Source: an uncultured Lewinella sp. (GTDB taxonomy: Bacteria; Bacteroidota; Bacteroidia; Chitinophagales; Saprospiraceae). Taken from it: a DNA stretch of 53,006 nt. The position numbers and the translations under genes were made by a program. The first letter of the stretch is position 1. Every line of letters starts with the position of its first letter. The stretch spans positions 1 through 53,006 of the forward strand of contig CAJXMP010000002.1 of the NCBI GenBank assembly GCA_913056515.1. Reading direction: 5' to 3'. Shown one piece after another: positions 39,787 to 48,181 of this stretch. A model generated the notes under the pieces. It was not told the DNA's origin and made no database searches. It saw only the letters and a list, made by a program, of their open reading frames with translations.

Positions 39787-40036
39787 TTTACACCCGAGTT
39801 TTCCTTCATTTTGATAAGAGTCCGTAAATATAGTTTCTTAATTATTTATCACAAAATGAAATTTTTGTTTTCTCGAAATAATCAATAAAAACTTAACATT
39901 TATGCCATAAAACAAGCAAAAAATGTATAGAACTGCTTATTTCTGAAATTTTCTATTTGCAGCAAAAAATTGAAACCTATAGAAACCTAACTATTTAAAG
40001 CACAGTAACCTGTGCGTAAATCCTAACCTAAACTAA
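39787..40036. other. A/T-rich gap upstream of gldK
   Basis: Together with the hairpin at 40037-40078 this forms the 290-base gap between the PorP/SprF gene and gldK. It holds a small perfect hairpin GCACAG-TAAC-CTGTGC (40000-40015). I find no exact TAnnTTTG element on the minus strand, although a gldK promoter is expected here. Confidence 0.4.
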
Positions 40037-40078
40037 GATTTTAAACGTAACATCACAACATTAATTTCGTTTAAAATC
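40037..40078 (-). terminator. Hairpin at the end of the PorP/SprF gene
   Basis: GATTTTAAACG (40037-40047) pairs over 11 bases with CGTTTAAAATC (40068-40078). The stem overlaps the TGA stop at 40077-40079. On the minus strand it is followed by TTAGTTTAGG, a weak T-rich tail, so it is at best a moderate terminator. Confidence 0.4.
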
Positions 40079-41048
40079 ACCTCTTGTAACGCTGATTGTA
40101 AATTATTGGCGGTAATTTACCTTTCCATACCGCTTTTCCCAGATCATAGCGAATCAAGAGCTCATGCGAACCTCCGTGCACTGACTGCAGGGCTGAGATG
40201 CCAATATCATAACCATAATAAAGGCTCAAGCCTGATCCAAAGAAATAACCAACAAATGGTATGACCGAATCTACAGAGGTTTCGTTATACCCTCTGAACG
40301 AACCACCAAACACAATATTGTCATCATAAACAAATTTCACACTTCCTTCTAGTTGGCTCTGCGACAAAATGGTTTTTAACAAAACAGATGGCGTAAACGT
40401 GATATGTCTTCCTACCTCAAAACTATTCGCCACATAAACATAATATGCCCTACCTTCATATAGATCTAATCCATTAATCGATCGACTACTTTCAAAAACA
40501 TTATTAACAGAGAGGCCAACTTCAAAAGCATTTGAAATAAAATAAACCCCTGCATCTGCAGCTAAGCTATTGCCTTGCATTAATCCTGAGCTCAAAAAAT
40601 TGTCCTCATGATCAAATATATTCTCATTATATGTGCCATCTGGTGTCCGGATACGACTTCCATCAATAGAAAAGTTTTGCCAGTACAAGGAAGTCCCTAA
40701 TCGCAATCTTCCTGTATTCCCGATATAATAATTATAAGCATAGGACAAACCCACTTTACTACCTCGGGTTAAACCTAATTGATTCTGTTCGAAATACAAG
40801 CCAAGGCCACCCGCAAGCGGTTGAGCACCAAACTGAACATTAGCATGCTGACTCACCGGAGAACCTGGAAGTGCACTCCATTGATTCCTAATACCACCTG
40901 TCAATATGATATTTTCTTCCACTCCAGTAGCAGCAGGATTAAAACTACCTGGATTCAAAAAATATAAACTGTACTGCTGGTTGTTCTGTGCAGAAATAGC
41001 ACCAACAAAGGAAAAGATTAAAATGGCAACTTGTAAGATTCTTCTCAT
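40077..41048 (-). CDS. PorP/SprF family type IX secretion membrane protein
   Basis: The 323-residue protein has a signal peptide (MRRILQVAILIFSFVGAISA) and the typical PorP/SprF opening NNQQYSLYFLNPGSFNPAATG, where an outer-membrane beta-barrel of about 14 strands is expected. Family motifs include YAYNYYIGNTGRLRLGTSLY and FYGYDIGISALQSVHGGSHELL-type strands near the end. These proteins anchor or export large T9SS substrates such as SprB-type adhesins. Which member it is cannot be decided because such genes are multi-copy. It precedes gldK on the same strand. Confidence 0.9.
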   Translation of the reverse strand: MRRILQVAILIFSFVGAISAQNNQQYSLYFLNPGSFNPAATGVEENIILTGGIRNQWSALPGSPVSQHANVQFGAQPLAGGLGLYFEQNQLGLTRGSKVGLSYAYNYYIGNTGRLRLGTSLYWQNFSIDGSRIRTPDGTYNENIFDHEDNFLSSGLMQGNSLAADAGVYFISNAFEVGLSVNNVFESSRSINGLDLYEGRAYYVYVANSFEVGRHITFTPSVLLKTILSQSQLEGSVKFVYDDNIVFGGSFRGYNETSVDSVIPFVGYFFGSGLSLYYGYDIGISALQSVHGGSHELLIRYDLGKAVWKGKLPPIIYNQRYKR

Positions 41049-41191
41049 ATAGGGATATCCTGTTAAGTTAAAAGGGAAATTAAGCTAAATAATTGTTTTA
41101 ACCTCATGCATTAACATCATGCGTAATTAACTAACAAAGCTTAATAGATTTAAGTTACGGACATTTTGCATAAATAACATATACCACTGCA

Positions 41192-41211
41192 CTCTTAATA
41201 TCTATTAAGAG
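41192..41211. repeat. Perfect inverted repeat at the LRR gene stop
   Basis: CTCTTAATA (41192-41200) and TATTAAGAG (41203-41211) are perfect inverse copies around TC. The stop codon of the LRR gene lies in the right arm. No T-run follows on the minus strand. It may be a 3'-end hairpin or an operator. Confidence 0.35.
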
Positions 41212-42566
41212 CGAATGTATGTCTTAATGTATTTAGGTACTTGAAGCTTACCTGCCCGCTCAAGTTGATTTAATTCTTTTTTGAAATTCCATACCAAGGC
41301 ATGATGCAAGATCATATCTAAACCCATTTTCCGGAAGGCCTCTGTATTGGAATATATCAAGTCCCTAATTTGATTCATCCTAGATTCATCCGTATATCCA
41401 CGACCGTATAACTCCCAGAAGCGATCTAAACTAATACCTCCCTCTAGCGAAGGATTCGTTTTCTGCTTACCAAAAACACACCAGCCTCCTCGCTCTTTTT
41501 CTACTTGTACTTTTAAGCTTAAATGCTGTTTCCAAATTTCAAGTAAATATTTAGGCAAGCCGCAAGAATCCTCAAAATAAATAGCATCGGCATCCTCAAA
41601 TGTTCTATCTGTAGTAGTCCTAGTATACAAGGCGCGCTGATATTTTAATTGACTGAATCGTTTAGCGTCTAAGCTTTTCAATGCTTGGACCAATGCCACA
41701 TCAGACCAATCCATTGGAGTTTGTTGGAATAAAACATCAAAAAGGATAGCCCGTAAATCAGGCGCAATATTTTTGAAGGAACAACGCTTTGTAAATGCGA
41801 TAAATGGAGCTGTAGCCTGCTTCGACCTAATCTTTTTTAGTCGTCCTGATCCCAGCAAAATATCTTTTTCATTAAATGCGATACCCCTAGTATCTAATTC
41901 TTCCAATTTCACTAATTCAAAAACAGATGGTGGTAGCTGCTCTAACTTAGTTTTATAGAGACTTAATATTTTTAAAAAAGGAAAGCGGGTGGCATCAAGT
42001 TTAAAGGAAAGTAGCGGGTTGTTACTACAATCTAAATGCTCCAAAAACTTTAAATCTTGCGCACTCCAATCCAATTGTTTCAGCATATTGTTAGATAGGT
42101 CCAAGTGTTTAAGTAGATGAAGTCCCTGCACCTTATCTGGCCAACGCTCTATTTTATTTTTACTCAAGAACAAATTCCTCAATAGCGTTGCTCCGGCAAA
42201 TACCTGGGGTTCTATCTTTTTAAGTCTATTCGCACTGATATCTAGGCTATGCAGTTCAGGAAAGTATGGCCCAAAGCCTGGAAGTAAGTCTATTTGATTT
42301 TTCGATAAATCTAAACGCCTGATCGTCACTGAATGATCGGGTAAGGATAAAACTTTGATTTTGTTAGAACTCAGATTTAAGGTCCTTAATTGGGGTAATT
42401 GAAAAAGCCAAACTGGTAGCACTCGAATGGAATTATTGGAAAGATCCAATTCTTGAAGATTAACGCAAGCCTTGAGCTCCTCAGGCACTTTTTTTATTTG
42501 ACGTGCCGACAAATGGATGCGCGTGGCGGTAGGATCAATATTTATCGAAGTGTTCGACCTTTCCAT
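41205..42566 (-). CDS. Leucine-rich-repeat protein, about 453 aa
   Basis: The tracked start is a TTG; the ATG at 42566 (MERSNTSINIDPTATRIHL) is preferred. Eight or nine LRRs fill about residues 10-240, with the bacterial pattern LxxLDLSxNxIxxLPxx (for example LQELDLSNNSIRVLP and LRTLNLSSNKIKVL). The C-terminal half (about 250-453) is a soluble helical part without a recognised domain. There is no signal peptide, so a cytoplasmic protein-binding role is likely. Its start overlaps the end of the upstream GT2 gene by 25 bases. Confidence 0.82.
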   Translation of the reverse strand: MERSNTSINIDPTATRIHLSARQIKKVPEELKACVNLQELDLSNNSIRVLPVWLFQLPQLRTLNLSSNKIKVLSLPDHSVTIRRLDLSKNQIDLLPGFGPYFPELHSLDISANRLKKIEPQVFAGATLLRNLFLSKNKIERWPDKVQGLHLLKHLDLSNNMLKQLDWSAQDLKFLEHLDCSNNPLLSFKLDATRFPFLKILSLYKTKLEQLPPSVFELVKLEELDTRGIAFNEKDILLGSGRLKKIRSKQATAPFIAFTKRCSFKNIAPDLRAILFDVLFQQTPMDWSDVALVQALKSLDAKRFSQLKYQRALYTRTTTDRTFEDADAIYFEDSCGLPKYLLEIWKQHLSLKVQVEKERGGWCVFGKQKTNPSLEGGISLDRFWELYGRGYTDESRMNQIRDLIYSNTEAFRKMGLDMILHHALVWNFKKELNQLERAGKLQVPKYIKTYIRS

Positions 42567-43666
42567 GAATAGCTTTTCTTGAATAAGGACAAGCCACCTA
42601 TGCCAACTAAATAAAACACATGAGCAACTTGCACTAAGCAATATAGGATTTTATTCATCCTTAGCCTATAATGCTTAGCCAACTGATTCAAATACCAATA
42701 ATCTACTAGGATTCTTAGCCCCCAAAACATCAGCATAATCCACACCCAGTTAGTCCACACCAAAACACCCAACCACCCAAAAATAAGCCAGACACTAAAG
42801 GCAAAGGCTATACCGATATGTTTTTTCAAAACATTGGACTTATAGGCGGTAGTTTTACCTGCCCAGCGCAATCGCTGCATCCAGAATGCCGCCCATGGTG
42901 TAGTTGCCAAGGTCCTTACTTGAGCAGCAGGATTAGATTGAAATGCAATTTGTCTTGGATCTTTGGCCGCTAGTTGTTGCACAATCCACATATCATCACC
43001 TGATGCATGCTGTTCGCTACCTGTAAAACCTCCACATTCCATAAAAACAGATTGCCTGAATGCTAAATTGGCACCATTGGCCAGTTGAAACCCTAAATGC
43101 CTATGACCAGCTGCAGTCATACCCATAACCCCTAGCATATCCAACATTTGTACTTCCGTAAGTACAGAATTTTGAGACATTACGTGTACTGGACCACAAA
43201 TGGCCCATACCCCATTATTATCTATACCACTAAAAAGTGCAGCTATCCAATCCGGCTGCATAATACAATCCGCATCTGTACAGATCACCCAGTCGGTACC
43301 TGCTTGCTCCATACCCCAGGTCAAGGCTTTTTTCTTTCCTGTATAGTTTCCAGGTGCTTGGAGTATATTAAAATGACTAGGTAAGCTTAAAGACTCCAGG
43401 ACAGCGAGTGATTCATCTGTTGAATGGTCATTAATCAAACTTACAGACCAATTCGAATGAGGAATTGCTAACTGTTGAAGGCTTTCAACAATTGCTGGTA
43501 AGTGCTTAGATTCATTTCTAAACGGAACTAGGATGGTGAAATCAGGGACCCCATTGGTATGGGCTGACTCGCTATTTAATGCTATGCCATATTTTGAATA
43601 TTGCCACACCTGGAAAGTATAACTGAAGGCCAGTATAGCCCCGATCAGGATGGCAATCCAAGCCAA
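42542..43666 (-). CDS. Membrane-anchored family 2 glycosyltransferase with TTG start
   Basis: The 374-residue protein has an N-terminal span (IAILIGAILAFSYTF), a GT-A domain with FTILVPFRNESKHLP, a DxD motif ICTDADCIMQPDW, GDDMWIVQQL and the QRLRW motif (MQRLRWAGK), and three C-terminal spans. It belongs to the CESA-like/hyaluronan-synthase-like GT2 set. The start appears to be TTG at 43666: an in-frame TAA lies two codons upstream, and no ATG occurs before the catalytic domain. It begins three bases after the stop of the small membrane protein gene, so they are coupled. Confidence 0.82.
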   Translation of the reverse strand: MAWIAILIGAILAFSYTFQVWQYSKYGIALNSESAHTNGVPDFTILVPFRNESKHLPAIVESLQQLAIPHSNWSVSLINDHSTDESLAVLESLSLPSHFNILQAPGNYTGKKKALTWGMEQAGTDWVICTDADCIMQPDWIAALFSGIDNNGVWAICGPVHVMSQNSVLTEVQMLDMLGVMGMTAAGHRHLGFQLANGANLAFRQSVFMECGGFTGSEQHASGDDMWIVQQLAAKDPRQIAFQSNPAAQVRTLATTPWAAFWMQRLRWAGKTTAYKSNVLKKHIGIAFAFSVWLIFGWLGVLVWTNWVWIMLMFWGLRILVDYWYLNQLAKHYRLRMNKILYCLVQVAHVFYLVGIGGLSLFKKSYSWKGRTLR

Positions 43667-43669
43667 ATC

Positions 43670-44071
43670 TTAATCTTTATTTAGTCTTGGAAGGTCTAAA
43701 GGATCTTCCAATTCTTCAAATTCAATATAATCGCCCTCCAATGCTTCTTCCTGCTGTTTCATCCGTCTACCCAATCTGTAATTCATCAACGATCGAGCAA
43801 ATAGAAAGGCAAATAGAAATGGGAATCCAATCGCACTAAGCGCTGTTAGGGCTAAACCACCCATTAGATTCACTTGATATTGTTTCCCCAACCATTTGAA
43901 ATAGTTGAGTGGTACTTTTTTATCTAATAAAAAGGATGCAATGAACATGAAAGGAGCAAAAACACTCAACAGTTTCCATAATCCGCTAATCAAAAACCAA
44001 ATCATAGCCATAAAAAGCACAGCTACAAGTAATCCGGTTAATGGGTTTATCTTAAAAATTCTATTATTCAT
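43670..44071 (-). CDS. Small membrane protein of unknown function, 133 aa
   Basis: The protein has about three membrane spans (GLLVAVLFMAMIWFLI, LLSVFAPFMFIASFLL, ALTALSAIGFPFLFAFLFA) and an acidic cytoplasmic tail (EEALEGDYIEFEELEDPLDLPRL). I do not recognise a characterised family. The ATG at 44071 is clear. It lies just upstream of the TTG-started GT2 gene and 113 bases downstream of the ABC exporter. A role in membrane glycan assembly is possible by context only. Confidence 0.72.
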   Translation of the reverse strand: MNNRIFKINPLTGLLVAVLFMAMIWFLISGLWKLLSVFAPFMFIASFLLDKKVPLNYFKWLGKQYQVNLMGGLALTALSAIGFPFLFAFLFARSLMNYRLGRRMKQQEEALEGDYIEFEELEDPLDLPRLNKD

Positions 44072-44184
44072 GTCAATTTCTTAATTCGATACAGTAAAAA
44101 TACAGCAGCTCAGCTATATATGTTCATCAATTTAGACCAGCGGCTCCATTGTTTAGCTTAGCGTAATCAAAATGGAGGACTAAA

Positions 44185-45936
44185 TCATTTTGCTGCCAAA
44201 AACTGCATGTCATGCAATTTCCTGAAATGACCATCTTCTAATTCTAGTAATTCTGCATAACTTCCGTTCTCAACTATACGCCCCTTATCTAAGACCAAAA
44301 CACGATCCGCATTTTTGATAGTGGATAACCTATGTGCAATTACGATAGAGGTTCGTTTATCAATCAATTTTTCAATGGCATATTGAATAATATCCTCTGA
44401 CTCTGGATCAATAGATGAAGTCGCCTCATCCAAAATTAAAATATCTGGTTGATATACCAATGCGCGTACAAAGGAGACCAATTGACGCTGCCCCATAGAT
44501 AGGGTAGCACCTCTTTCTTGTACCTCATAATCATACCCATCAGGTAACTTCATGATAAAATCATGTGCCCCTATCATCTTAGCGGATTCAATCACTTGGG
44601 CTCTACTGATATTCGGATTACGGAGCGTTATGTTCTCTAGGATGGACCCAGAGAATAAGAATACATCCTGTAATACAACAGCCATTCTGGACCGGAGTGC
44701 ATTTAATTCATAATCCTTTACATCTACTCCATCAACTAGTATCCGACCGCCATTCAATTCATAAAACCTAGACAACAGATTAATGATGGTAGACTTTCCA
44801 GACCCAGTACTTCCCACTATAGCTAGGGTTTGGTTGGGCTCTAATGTGAAACTAACTTCGTTCAGTACATAGTGTTCATCATCATAAGCGAAATCCACTT
44901 CTTCAAAGGCAACAGATCCTTTTAATCGATTGACTAGGATGCTCCCCTCATCTTGAATCTGCTCTGTACTATCCAACACATCAAAAACCCGTTCTGCAGC
45001 AATTAAACCCATTTGAAGGGTGTTAAATTTATCCGCTAGCATCCGAATAGGTCGATATAGCATATTTAAGTAAATTGGGAAAGCGACTAGCATACCTGGA
45101 CTGACTAAGCCTTCTAAACTACTCTTAGCCCCCCACCATACCATCAGTCCTAAGGATAGGGCAGAAATAATTTCAACAACAGGGAAGAAAACGGCATAAT
45201 ACAGTATAGAATCCAAGTTGGCCTGCGTATAGGTCCTATTGATTTTCTTAAAGGAATCCAGCTCTCTTTCCTCTGAACCAAAAGCTTGAACGATACGCAT
45301 ACCAGTGATTCGTTCCTGTAAAAAAGCATTCATCTCGGCTACCTGATTCCTAACCTTGGTATATGCTGCTTTCACTTTTTCTTTGAAAATGTAAGTTGCA
45401 TAAACCAATAGTGGCATGGTGATCAAAATAATTAAAGACAATCTCCAAGAGGTCAAAAACATGATGGTCAAAACCGTAAACACAGTCAATAAATCAGAAA
45501 TAATTGTAATCACTCCTTGCGTAAAAATGGAGTTGATGGTTTCAATATCATTTATAACTCTGGTGGTAGACTTCCCGATAGGTGTAGTATCAAAGTACCT
45601 TAATTTCAGGGAGTTGATGTGATTAAACACCTTGATCCGTAAATCCCGTATGACGGATTGCCCCAATAGATTGATATCGTATAAAAACAGGTATTGGATA
45701 ATGGAGTTTGCCACTAAAACAAGAAGCACATAGACGAGTATTCGAACCATGCCATTGAGGTCATAGTTGAAAATATAGTCATCAACCATAACCTTAATTA
45801 GATAAGGTCTTACCGTCATCAAAACAGCTAAAGATATTGCAAAGGTAAAAGCCAGAATGAATAACTTTTTATAAGGCATAGCCTCTCGAAGTACCCTAGC
45901 TAATAGCTTAAAATTAATGCTGTTTTTGTTCTCCAT
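44185..45936 (-). CDS. MsbA-like ABC exporter, fused membrane and ATPase domains
   Basis: The 583-residue half-transporter has six membrane spans (about residues 15-315) and an ABC domain (about 340-575): Walker A VGSTGSGKST, the Q-loop VVLQDVFLF, signature LSMGQRQL (M in place of the usual G), Walker B ILILDEATSSID and the H-loop VIAHRLSTI. It would act as a homodimer and export lipid or a lipid-linked compound. It is probably transcribed from the TATATTTG element 37 bases upstream and may be in one unit with the membrane protein, GT2 and LRR genes. Confidence 0.92.
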   Translation of the reverse strand: MENKNSINFKLLARVLREAMPYKKLFILAFTFAISLAVLMTVRPYLIKVMVDDYIFNYDLNGMVRILVYVLLVLVANSIIQYLFLYDINLLGQSVIRDLRIKVFNHINSLKLRYFDTTPIGKSTTRVINDIETINSIFTQGVITIISDLLTVFTVLTIMFLTSWRLSLIILITMPLLVYATYIFKEKVKAAYTKVRNQVAEMNAFLQERITGMRIVQAFGSEERELDSFKKINRTYTQANLDSILYYAVFFPVVEIISALSLGLMVWWGAKSSLEGLVSPGMLVAFPIYLNMLYRPIRMLADKFNTLQMGLIAAERVFDVLDSTEQIQDEGSILVNRLKGSVAFEEVDFAYDDEHYVLNEVSFTLEPNQTLAIVGSTGSGKSTIINLLSRFYELNGGRILVDGVDVKDYELNALRSRMAVVLQDVFLFSGSILENITLRNPNISRAQVIESAKMIGAHDFIMKLPDGYDYEVQERGATLSMGQRQLVSFVRALVYQPDILILDEATSSIDPESEDIIQYAIEKLIDKRTSIVIAHRLSTIKNADRVLVLDKGRIVENGSYAELLELEDGHFRKLHDMQFLAAK

Positions 45937-45973
45937 AGATGATAGAATCGAAGTACTGATTGCTTCAACAATA

Positions 45974-45981
45974 CAAATATA
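45974..45981 (-). promoter_or_regulatory. Candidate -7 element for the ABC exporter gene
   Basis: The minus strand reads TATATTTG, an exact TAnnTTTG match, 37 bases before the ATG at 45936. No clear -33 box is seen. Confidence 0.5.
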
Positions 45982-46038
45982 AATTTAATTTGTTCAGGTA
46001 TATCCTACGGTCTACAATTTTATGACTTCAGCTGTTCA

Positions 46039-46722
46039 TTATGTTGCTTTTTTAAGCATGCCTTCATCCGCAAAGCTGTAATAAGCCTCATCAGAAACAA
46101 TCAGGTGGTCTAAAATCACGATATCCAATGTCTGCCCAGCTTGAACCAATTTATTGGTCAGTTGGATATCTGCTTGTGAAGGGATAAGGTTCCCACTCGG
46201 ATGATTATGAACAAAGATTGCCGAAGAGGCAGAAAACTGTATGAGTTTAAGAAAAACCAACTTGGCATCTACCACTGTCCCTGAAACACCACCACTAGAT
46301 ATTCTTTGCATGCTGATTAGTTTATTCGCTCTGTTCATAATCATGATCCAGAATTCCTCGTGAATGAGATTACTCAATCTTGATCGGACTAATTGAAAAG
46401 CGTCTGCACTGCTACTTATGGTACTCGCTTTTTTAGGGGATGCAATAGGTCGATTACTCAGCTCAATTGCAGCCAATAAACGATCGACATCATCTTGTTT
46501 AAGGTTTAACTCTTGAAAAAATTGCGGAGATAAATGTCGTAACTGGCGGATATCATGATTACAAGCCTGTACTAAGCTGTTGATTATGGTTTCTTCTACT
46601 TGTTCAGTCCCTATGATTACTTGTAAGAGTTCTTCTAAAGTAAAAACTCTTGGGTCAGATTGAATGAGCTTTGGATTTGGGGTGTTAAACCAATCTACAC
46701 TAGGATTTTTCAATTTATTCAT
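46039..46722 (-). CDS. radC: RadC/JAB-domain protein
   Basis: The 227-residue product has an N-terminal helix-hairpin-helix-like part (about 40-90) and a C-terminal JAMM domain (about 100-225) with EEFWIMIMNRANK and the metalloprotease-like motif VHNHPSGNLIPSQAD, then LDHLIVSDEAYYSFADEG. RadC was named for DNA repair, but its actual activity remains unclear. It is divergent from rnpA. Confidence 0.92.
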   Translation of the reverse strand: MNKLKNPSVDWFNTPNPKLIQSDPRVFTLEELLQVIIGTEQVEETIINSLVQACNHDIRQLRHLSPQFFQELNLKQDDVDRLLAAIELSNRPIASPKKASTISSSADAFQLVRSRLSNLIHEEFWIMIMNRANKLISMQRISSGGVSGTVVDAKLVFLKLIQFSASSAIFVHNHPSGNLIPSQADIQLTNKLVQAGQTLDIVILDHLIVSDEAYYSFADEGMLKKAT

Positions 46723-46805
46723 GGTCTTTTTTATTCAATCTCAAGCTTTTGACTTCAATCCAATGCGAGTACATGTAAATGCAGTCATTTTTCTTGCTGA
46801 ATGCT

Positions 46806-46813
46806 TATCTTTG
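46806..46813 (+). promoter_or_regulatory. -7 element for rnpA
   Basis: TATCTTTG matches TAnnTTTG exactly and lies 20 bases before the ATG at 46834. It overlaps the tracked start at 46801, so that longer ORF start is not transcribed as a full message. Confidence 0.55.
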
Positions 46814-46833
46814 GTTTTAAAGTGACGTATCAT

Positions 46834-47226
46834 ATGAGCCTAAGGGTAGGAACATTTCCTAAAGCAGAGCATTTGAAGAGCCAGAAACAAATTGAGCAAT
46901 TGTTTCAATCTGGCACGGTGGTAAAGGCCTTTCCTATCCGAGCTATATTCGAATATACTGATCGTCAAGAAGGGCAAGCAAAGATTCAAGCTGCAGTATC
47001 TGTATCTAAACGCAATTTTAAAAGAGCAGTAGATAGAAATAGAATAAAGCGCCTGATGCGGGAAGCGTTGAGGTATCAAAAGCAATTATTGGAAGACTCC
47101 TGGGCCATAGAGGGAAAATGTCTGACTGTGTTCTTTATCTATGTCAACCGAGAACCTATCACTTTACCGAAAATGGATAAAGCGTTTGAGAAGTTTTTTA
47201 AAAAATTAAATCAAGCACAACCCTAA
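46834..47226 (+). CDS. rnpA: Ribonuclease P protein component
   Basis: RnpA binds the RNase P RNA and helps mature tRNA 5' ends. The protein has the family core KIQAAVSVSKRNFKRAVDRN followed by RIKRLMREALR (the RNR motif). The preferred ATG at 46834 gives 130 residues starting MSLRVGTFPKAEHL, the usual length, whereas the tracked start adds 11 residues across the promoter. The common rpmH neighbour is absent here. Confidence 0.92.
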   Translation: MSLRVGTFPKAEHLKSQKQIEQLFQSGTVVKAFPIRAIFEYTDRQEGQAKIQAAVSVSKRNFKRAVDRNRIKRLMREALRYQKQLLEDSWAIEGKCLTVFFIYVNREPITLPKMDKAFEKFFKKLNQAQP

Positions 47227-47262
47227 TGCTAGGGAAAAACTCTTTAAAGTAAAGCGTTCCAC

Positions 47263-47757
47263 ATGAAGCAACTCGCACACATCTTAATCCTTTCACTCTT
47301 CTGCACGCTACACGCTTATGGCCAACTCTTTGTAAAAATTGAAAAATCGGGTACTACATTCAGTGAGCGTATTTATCCAGGCAAGCTGCTAGAGTTTAAA
47401 ACCACGCAGGATGAAGATTGGAGACAGGCTGAACTAATAGATATCATACCTGAAACGCAATTACTTCTATTTGATGATCAAGTACATGAGTTAAGTAGTA
47501 TTGTGGCTATTCGAGACAATAGACGAAGCAGGTGGTCTGGTCCATTGGGTACTAGTTTAATGACCTTTGGTTTAAGCTGGAATGTGTATGCGGGTGGTGC
47601 ACACTTCTTTGATGAAACCTTTACCTATACCAAACGCGATGCGATCATTGGTGGTACAACTATATTATCTGGCTACTTACTCCAACGACTGATTCGATAT
47701 AAAACCATCCGTTTAGATGGGAAATACCGACTTCGTATTATTGATATGCGTATTTAA
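47263..47757 (+). CDS. Secreted protein of unknown function, 164 aa
   Basis: The signal peptide is MKQLAHILILSLFCTLHAYG. The mature part begins with a beta-rich domain (LFVKIEKSGTTFSERIYPGK, LLFDDQVHELSSIVAIRD) and ends with a hydrophobic pair of segments (WSGPLGTSLMTFGLSWNVYA, AIIGGTTILSGYLLQRLI), so it may be membrane associated. I do not recognise the family. It follows rnpA by 36 bases and is convergent with aroQ, overlapping its stop by four bases. Confidence 0.75.
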   Translation: MKQLAHILILSLFCTLHAYGQLFVKIEKSGTTFSERIYPGKLLEFKTTQDEDWRQAELIDIIPETQLLLFDDQVHELSSIVAIRDNRRSRWSGPLGTSLMTFGLSWNVYAGGAHFFDETFTYTKRDAIIGGTTILSGYLLQRLIRYKTIRLDGKYRLRIIDMRI

Positions 47758-48176
47758 TCTTTGAATATCAAATACTGTATGGCTAAAGCATATCCCTGCA
47801 TACCCATACCGACAATAACAGCATCAACCACTTCAGCCATATAACTTGATTTCCTGTAGGATTCGCGCGCATGAATATTAGACATGTGTACCTCCACCAT
47901 TGGTATAGTAACAGATCTTAAAGCGTCAGCTATGGCAATAGATGTATGTGCGTAAGCTCCTGCATTGATAATCAGGCCATCTACTTCGTTTTTTAACTGT
48001 TGGATTAAATCAATAAGGATTCCCTCTTGATTTGATTGATGCAATTGAATTTGCGTATGTGGGAATAATTCTTCCCATTGATGACCAGCCTCCTCGAAAG
48101 AGGTGGATCCGTAAATTTCTGGTTCGCGTGTCCCAATCTCGTTTAGATTAGGACCATTTATAATTGCAATTCTCAT
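47754..48176 (-). CDS. aroQ: 3-dehydroquinate dehydratase, type II
   Basis: AroQ dehydrates 3-dehydroquinate in the shikimate pathway. The 140-residue protein shows IINGPNLNEIGTREPEIYG with the catalytic arginine/tyrosine loop, NQEGILIDLIQ, INAGAYAHTSIAIADAL with the catalytic asparagine and the EVHMSNIHARESYR histidine segment. It lies five bases after the recQ stop on the same strand, an unusual pairing but a likely operon. Confidence 0.95.
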   Translation of the reverse strand: MRIAIINGPNLNEIGTREPEIYGSTSFEEAGHQWEELFPHTQIQLHQSNQEGILIDLIQQLKNEVDGLIINAGAYAHTSIAIADALRSVTIPMVEVHMSNIHARESYRKSSYMAEVVDAVIVGMGMQGYALAIQYLIFKD

Positions 48177-48181
48177 GGGTA

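Noticed and set aside
35191-41048. gldKLMN region as an undescribed system
   Set aside because: All five genes match the known type IX secretion/gliding set; only the intergenic hairpins are unusual.
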